Source of the DNA: Candidatus Glassbacteria bacterium RIFCSPLOWO2_12_FULL_58_11
GTDB taxonomy: Bacteria; Gemmatimonadota; Glassbacteria; GWA2-58-10
Length of the DNA: 17,943 bases
Direction: 5' to 3'
Assembly: GCA_001780825.1 (NCBI GenBank)
Contig: MFIX01000135.1
Location: 1-17,943 of the forward strand
A program made the position numbers and the translations under genes. This document shows, piece after piece, positions 14,498 through 17,943 of the stretch (positions are counted from its first letter, which is position 1; each line of letters begins with the position of its first letter). The notes beneath the pieces are model-generated. The model worked only from the letters and a program-made list of their open reading frames with translations, was not told where the DNA came from and made no database searches.

Positions 14498-15574
14498 TCA
14501 GTTATCCAGCCCCGGGATAATCCGCCTGGCATTTCCGGCATATAATTTTTCCAATACTTCCCGCGGCAATGCCAGGGCCTCCACCTGTTTCCCGTTGTAA
14601 TCGATCATTCCGTTGCCGGAATAATAATTGTAATCCCGGCGGTAAGTTTCGAGCACGCTTCTGAAAAACTCCGGCCGCTGGTCCGGCTCGAGCTCCTCGT
14701 TCTCTCCCGGAACGCGGGCGATGTCCGTTCCGTACATCACCCGGTCCTGATAGCGAATGAGAAACTCGCGGACCTTGGCGCTCGGCTGTTGGGCTAGAAA
14801 CACGGTCCGGCTGCCCAGCTCGACCTGAAAGTTCGGATAGCGCTCCAGCCTTTCGGCGATCATGTCGACATCGTGCTCCAGGCTGCCCAGGTGGGCGCCG
14901 ATAAAGGTGAGGTCCGGGTGTTTCTGCAGGATATTATCGCGGGCGGCGATTATCCTCTCGTAGCTCGGCACATCCTCGCGGCCGTAGAAATGCCATTCCG
15001 GGTGGGTCGCGTAATAGCTGGTCGAATCCCCGGGGGCCAGGGGCAGCCAGGCGATTTTCGGCTCAGCCAGGTGGGCGATCAGCGACTTGCCCCTCTTGGC
15101 CAGGTGGTCGTAGATCGGGTCGAAAAGCGGATCGTCCGGCATCAGCCAGTCCCCGGAGGGCGTTTTAAGCTCCATCCCCACCTCTTTCCAGAGCTTGGTC
15201 AGAGCCGCGCCCTGCTCGAAGGCGTTATCCAGCCAGCGCTCCACCCTCTGCTGGTATCCCGGCTCGTAAATCCGGTCCAGCGGAAAGGTGCAGGCGAAGG
15301 GGTGAAGGCTGCCGAAATTGAGATGCATCAGCTCGGCGACCTCCTCCATCCATTTGACGTGCTCCGGATCGACCGCGACTACGCAGATATTGACCAGCCG
15401 AAGGTTATTCTCTTTAAGAACCTCGGCAAAGCCGGGGATATATTCGAAAATGTGGGCATGGAGATCGATTTTCTCGATTGCCTCGAAGGCCGGCGGGCCA
15501 ACGAGCGTCTTATTTCCCGGTATGCAGCCGGCAGGAACAAAAAACAACAGGGCCAGAAACAGGAGCGCGTGCAT
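14498..15574 (-). CDS. Amidohydrolase-superfamily metal-dependent hydrolase, probable lipoprotein
   Basis: The 358-aa protein has a signal peptide with VPAGC at 13-17, a plausible but not ideal lipobox, so it probably acts outside the cytoplasm. The TIM-barrel amidohydrolase ligands are visible: H39 and H41 (IDLHAHIF), H168 (LIAHLAEP), H228 (FIGAHLGS) and D284 (YGTDIAR). K127 (LTKLWKEVG) could be a carbamylated or substrate-contacting lysine. The layout matches the amidohydrolase-2 group (ACMSD-like hydrolases and decarboxylases), whose substrates vary widely. GGAGG stands just before the ATG. It is convergent with NamZ and has its own candidate promoter. No neighbour indicates a substrate. 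Confidence 0.85.
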   Translation of the reverse strand: MHALLFLALLFFVPAGCIPGNKTLVGPPAFEAIEKIDLHAHIFEYIPGFAEVLKENNLRLVNICVVAVDPEHVKWMEEVAELMHLNFGSLHPFACTFPLDRIYEPGYQQRVERWLDNAFEQGAALTKLWKEVGMELKTPSGDWLMPDDPLFDPIYDHLAKRGKSLIAHLAEPKIAWLPLAPGDSTSYYATHPEWHFYGREDVPSYERIIAARDNILQKHPDLTFIGAHLGSLEHDVDMIAERLERYPNFQVELGSRTVFLAQQPSAKVREFLIRYQDRVMYGTDIARVPGENEELEPDQRPEFFRSVLETYRRDYNYYSGNGMIDYNGKQVEALALPREVLEKLYAGNARRIIPGLDN

Positions 15575-15623
15575 TCTTTCCTCCAGGTATCGAGTAGAAA
15601 TTCAAAAAAAGTCACCTGGCAAA

Positions 15624-15652
15624 ATAGTAGAGCCGCCTGACCGGACAGTCAA
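15624..15652 (-). promoter_or_regulatory. Candidate promoter for the amidohydrolase gene
   Basis: On the minus strand TTGACT (15652-15647, five of six) is followed by a 17-bp spacer and TACTAT (15629-15624, four of six). Predicted initiation near 15617 leaves a leader of about 43 nt containing the GGAGG ribosome site. Confidence 0.45.
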
Positions 15653-15823
15653 ATGAAATAATAATTTCTTGATTTTCTGCCGATAATAGATTAGCGTCTG
15701 TTTTTTAGAAAGCCGGGCAAAAGCATTTATCCGTTACATCTGCCCGGATTCCGGAGTCTAAATCCGCTGTGCTTTAATGTCCTGAAATTTTAATTTTCCT
15801 GGTAAGAACATTCGAAGGCGATT

Positions 15824-16198
15824 ATGAATGACAATAAGGTTATGATCGTCGATGATGAATTCGCCATCCGGGAATTGCTGGCTAAGGCAGTCAAAGTGTC
15901 CGGCCATCAGCCGGTGACCGCCGGGAGCGGCGAGGAGGCCCTGGAGCTTTTGCAGCATGAGCAGGTCCAGGTCATGTTTATCGATCTCAAGCTGCCGGGA
16001 ATCAGCGGGATAGAGCTTTGCCGTAAAATCAGGAGCCGTCTGCCCAAAGCCCGCCTTTTCGCCATGACCGGTTTCCGCGATGAGTACGAACAGCTTGATT
16101 GCATAAAAGCCGGATTCAACGATTATTTTTTCAAGCCGCTGGACCTACGGTTGATATTGGAAGTCACTGCCAAATCTTTTAAAGTTCTGCAAGATTGA
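15824..16198 (+). CDS. Stand-alone response-regulator receiver domain (CheY-like)
   Basis: The 124-aa protein is a single REC domain with no output domain. Acidic-pocket residues D10 and D11 (IVDDE), phospho-acceptor D54 (MFIDLKLPG), switch T82 (AMTGF) and K104 (FFKPL) are all in place, so it should be phosphorylated normally. GAAGG precedes the ATG by a few bases. There is no histidine kinase or output protein beside it, so it probably acts through a protein partner encoded elsewhere, as single-domain regulators in phosphorelays or motility systems do. It is transcribed divergently from the amidohydrolase. The 203-nt gap to the dioxygenase contains a separate promoter, so the two are probably not one operon. 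Confidence 0.92.
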   Translation: MNDNKVMIVDDEFAIRELLAKAVKVSGHQPVTAGSGEEALELLQHEQVQVMFIDLKLPGISGIELCRKIRSRLPKARLFAMTGFRDEYEQLDCIKAGFNDYFFKPLDLRLILEVTAKSFKVLQD

Positions 16199-16236
16199 GG
16201 TTATAAGTCAATTTTCAGCCCTGATTGATCCCCCGC

Positions 16237-16265
16237 TTGACAACCCCTGATAGCCTCGATATATA
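16237..16265 (+). promoter_or_regulatory. Candidate promoter for the PhyH-family gene
   Basis: TTGACA (16237-16242) is followed by a 17-bp spacer and TATATA (16260-16265): a perfect -35 with a four-of-six -10. Start near 16272 gives a leader of about 130 nt. A second TTGACA at 16271-16276 lacks a good -10. Confidence 0.5.
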
Positions 16266-16300
16266 AAAGATTGACAAAAGTTTCCTCTTTCAGGCCAGCA

Positions 16301-16379
16301 GTCCGGTTTCGCGGCCGGACCGGTCAGAACACTCATCTATGACTGAGTGCGCTGCCAGCCGGAGCTAGTTGGGTCAACT
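16301..16379 (+). promoter_or_regulatory. Structured leader of the PhyH-family gene (three hairpins)
   Basis: Three short inverted repeats stand in series in the predicted 5' leader. GTCCGG (16301-16306) pairs with CCGGAC (16315-16320), CACTCA (16330-16335) with TGAGTG (16344-16349), and AGTTG (16367-16371) with CAACT (16375-16379), which is followed by GTTTTG just before the ribosome site. No known riboswitch consensus is recognised. Confidence 0.3.
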
Positions 16380-16401
16380 GTTTTGTAAAGGAGCCTTGTG
16401 A

Positions 16402-17160
16402 ATGGCATTCCAGGGATTGACCGATGAGCAGGCAAGGCGCTACGAGGAAGATGGCTATGTTATCCTCAAATCGCTTTTCGACCGGGAGGAAATCGACCTG
16501 CTGCTGAAAAAGGCCAGGAGCGACCCGGATTTCAATTCCGCGCTCGAGCGCAAGGATGAAAAGGGCAACATTACCCGGCTCAAGCTTTGGAACCACCCGC
16601 CCGACAATCTCTACGGCCTGTTTCCGCGCAGCAAACGGATGGTCGGTATCGCGGAGCGGCTGCTGGGCGGCGAGGTGTACCACTACCACTCCAAGATGAA
16701 CCTCAAGGAGCCGCGTGTCGGCGGCGCCTGGGAATGGCACCAGGATTACGGGTACTGGTACAACAACGCGGTGCTCTACCCTCTGTTGGTAAGCATCATG
16801 ATCGGCCTGGACCCCGCCACCCGGGAGAACGGCTGCCTGACAGTGCTCAAAGGCTCGCACCTTATCGGCAGGATCAATCATATGAAACTGCCGGGCGGCC
16901 AGACCGGAGCCGACCTGGAGCGGGTCGAGCAGGCGAAAAAGCACCACGAGCTGGTTTATGTCGAGCTGGGACCCGGCGATGTGGTGGTATTCCACTGCAA
17001 CCTGCTGCACGCCTCCGCGGCCAATGAGTCCGACAAGCCGCGCTGGACACTGATCTGCTGTTACAATGCGGCGCGCAACGACCCCTGGCGGCAGATCGAG
17101 CACCCCTGTTACACGCCGCTGGTCAAGGTGCCGGACGAGGCGATATTGAGTGCAGTATAA
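16402..17160 (+). CDS. Phytanoyl-CoA dioxygenase (PhyH)-family Fe(II)/2-oxoglutarate oxygenase
   Basis: The 252-aa protein starts at ATG 16402 with AAGGAG about 9 nt upstream. The 2-His-1-carboxylate iron triad is visible as H113 and D115 (EWHQDYGYW) and H203 (NLLHASAANES). R214 (SDKPRW) is placed to bind 2-oxoglutarate. The N-terminal segment TDEQARRYEEDGYVILKSLF is the usual PhyH opening. Members hydroxylate very different small molecules: phytanoyl-CoA, ectoine, nonribosomal or halogenated substrates, and others. Nothing nearby fixes the substrate, and a catabolic or osmolyte role is only a guess. It has its own promoter and a structured leader. Its 3' side carries a 26-bp palindrome with no T-run, so the transcript end is unclear. 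Confidence 0.92.
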   Translation: MAFQGLTDEQARRYEEDGYVILKSLFDREEIDLLLKKARSDPDFNSALERKDEKGNITRLKLWNHPPDNLYGLFPRSKRMVGIAERLLGGEVYHYHSKMNLKEPRVGGAWEWHQDYGYWYNNAVLYPLLVSIMIGLDPATRENGCLTVLKGSHLIGRINHMKLPGGQTGADLERVEQAKKHHELVYVELGPGDVVVFHCNLLHASAANESDKPRWTLICCYNAARNDPWRQIEHPCYTPLVKVPDEAILSAV

Positions 17161-17208
17161 CTGTAAGCTGGGTAGGCCTGAACGTCTGGCGGGCATTTAT
17201 AAAAATTG

Positions 17209-17234
17209 TAGGGGCGCGGCATGCTGCGCCCCTA
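17209..17234. repeat. 26-bp near-perfect palindrome (TAGGGGCGC...GCGCCCCTA)
   Basis: TAGGGGCGC (17209-17217) pairs with GCGCCCCTA (17226-17234). The eight central bases contain GCATGC, itself a palindrome, leaving only one G/T pair unmatched. An A-run precedes it on the plus strand (17201-17205), but there is no T-run after it on that strand. It resembles REP-like intergenic palindromes of the GGGGCGC...GCGCCCC type, recalled from other environmental bacteria. On the minus strand the same A-run becomes a distal T-run, so it may add termination for the aldo/keto reductase transcript. Confidence 0.65.
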
Positions 17235-17256
17235 AGGAGCGTCGATCATTTTTGGC

Positions 17257-17296
17257 AAAAAGAGAGGGGCTGCCCCGAATAGGACTGCCCCTCTCT
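17257..17296 (-). terminator. Intrinsic terminator of the aldo/keto reductase gene
   Basis: On the minus strand AGAGAGGGGC (17296-17287) pairs with GCCCCTCTCT (17270-17261) around a 16-nt loop, and a T-run follows at once (17261-17257). It stands 35 nt after the reductase stop codon, in the right place and orientation. Confidence 0.82.
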
Positions 17297-17330
17297 CGTA
17301 TTCATCATCCCCTGTTGATTTCTCTACTGC

Positions 17331-17943
17331 TTAAACCCTCACCGCCTCGATTTTCCCGAATACCTGGTCCATCTGCGGAATAGTTTCGAAGCCCATGGTG
17401 AAAGCATCGACAAAACCCTGGCTGAACATGAAATGCAGCGAGCGGTCGATCTGGCCGGCGAGCTCGCCGACACCGGCGATTTTCATGCCCAGGATGACTT
17501 TACCCTTATCGTGCCCTTTCTTCAGCAGGGGTACCACTTTTGCCGGAGTATCGTCCATGGAGGCGCCGGTATGGTTGATCCGTTCCAGGATCACCTCGGG
17601 CCAGGGGCTTTCGACCGCGGCGCTCAAAGCGCCCATCGAGTGGCAGGAGACACCAAAGGAGCGTACCAGGCCTTTCTCGCGGGCCTCGCTCACCACGTCC
17701 ATCGTGGCTTTCATCTTGCCGGGCCAGTCGTTATCGGTCAGGCAGTGCAGGAGCAGGATGTCGATCGTATCCGTGCCGATTTCGCTGCGGAAACGCTCGA
17801 GGTCCTGCTTTACGCCAACGGCATCCCGGGTCCAGACCTTGGTCAGGACCGTTACCTTCTCGCGGGGAACGAATTTCAGCGCCTCGCGGAAATAGGGGTG
17901 GGAACCGTACATGTCGGCCATGTCCCAGAGAGTGAGACCGCGG
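17331..17943 (-). CDS. Aldo/keto reductase family oxidoreductase, C-terminal part
   Basis: The frame is open to the right edge, 203 codons before the stop, so the N-terminus lies outside the window; the ATG at 17921 is internal. The first visible residues are RGLTLWDMADMYGSHPYF. This gives the AKR catalytic Asp (WDMAD) and Tyr (DMYGSH), followed by the Lys in VLTKVW and the His in ILLLHCL, so the tetrad Asp-Tyr-Lys-His is complete. The middle has EAREKGLVRSFGVSCHS, the standard AKR barrel segment. Family members reduce aldehydes and ketones with NADPH. Many paralogues in environmental genomes carry Tat signals, but the N-terminus is not visible here. The gene has a clear terminator downstream. 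Substrate unknown. Confidence 0.9.
   Translation of the reverse strand, partial: RGLTLWDMADMYGSHPYFREALKFVPREKVTVLTKVWTRDAVGVKQDLERFRSEIGTDTIDILLLHCLTDNDWPGKMKATMDVVSEAREKGLVRSFGVSCHSMGALSAAVESPWPEVILERINHTGASMDDTPAKVVPLLKKGHDKGKVILGMKIAGVGELAGQIDRSLHFMFSQGFVDAFTMGFETIPQMDQVFGKIEAVRV

Noticed and set aside
15824..17160. Response regulator and PhyH as one operon with functional link
   Set aside because: A 203-nt gap holds a separate candidate promoter and leader, so adjacency alone does not support a link.
16333..17196. 287-aa open frame antisense to the PhyH gene
   Set aside because: It mirrors the PhyH coding sequence, whose iron ligands and ribosome site are clear; GC-rich DNA commonly leaves such shadow frames open.
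16402..17943. PhyH plus aldo/keto reductase as a natural-product tailoring cluster
   Set aside because: The genes are convergent, separated by a palindrome and a terminator, and there is no core biosynthetic enzyme.

Overview
This window reads as chromosomal DNA from an uncultivated, GC-rich, diderm (Gram-negative type) bacterium. The diderm call rests on a LolA-type periplasmic lipoprotein carrier, a LolD-like ABC ATPase, a Slt-type lytic transglycosylase and several predicted exported proteins with lipoprotein-type signals. The protein families (DUF4832/DUF4874-like, URO-D-like, NamZ/DUF1343, PhyH, TMTC-like GT-C enzyme with TPRs) are typical of environmental FCB/PVC-type or candidate-phylum genomes. 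I cannot fix the taxon from sequence alone. There is no rRNA, tRNA, CRISPR array, transposase or prophage gene in the window.

Layout. (1) Positions 1-4447, minus strand: HhH-GPD DNA glycosylase, Tat-type M28 peptidase, a roughly 90-bp palindromic repeat element, a Tat-type DUF4832-like glycosidase-fold protein and the start of a URO-D family protein that runs off the left edge. (2) 4535-6889, plus strand: a GT-C glycosyltransferase fused to TPRs, ending at a strong bidirectional terminator (6950-6984). (3) 7006-9473, minus strand: a compact three-gene unit of ABC ATPase, radical SAM enzyme and LolA-like carrier. A perfect consensus sigma-70 promoter (TTGACA-17-TATAAT, 9566-9594) lies upstream and the shared terminator downstream. 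The ATPase has no ordinary start codon at the position its fold needs. (4) 9915-13143, minus strand: inositol-monophosphatase family protein and TPR-like/SLT lytic transglycosylase. These diverge from (5) 13259-14467, plus strand: the exo-muramidase NamZ family. (6) 14498-15574, minus: lipoprotein-type amidohydrolase with its own promoter. (7) 15824-17160, plus: a stand-alone response-regulator receiver, then a PhyH-type 2-oxoglutarate dioxygenase with a candidate promoter and structured leader. (8) 17331-17943, minus: the C-terminal part of an aldo/keto reductase with an intrinsic terminator.

How the genes relate. The clearest functional unit is ATPase-radical SAM-LolA. I infer a lipid or lipoprotein modification-and-trafficking cassette; it has no permease beside it. 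Four exported hydrolases with lipoprotein-like or Tat/lipoprotein-like signals (DUF4832, M28, NamZ, amidohydrolase) flank it on both sides and are plausible cargo. The SLT transglycosylase and NamZ would act together on peptidoglycan fragments. The rest looks like ordinary catabolic, repair and regulatory housekeeping of a heterotroph.
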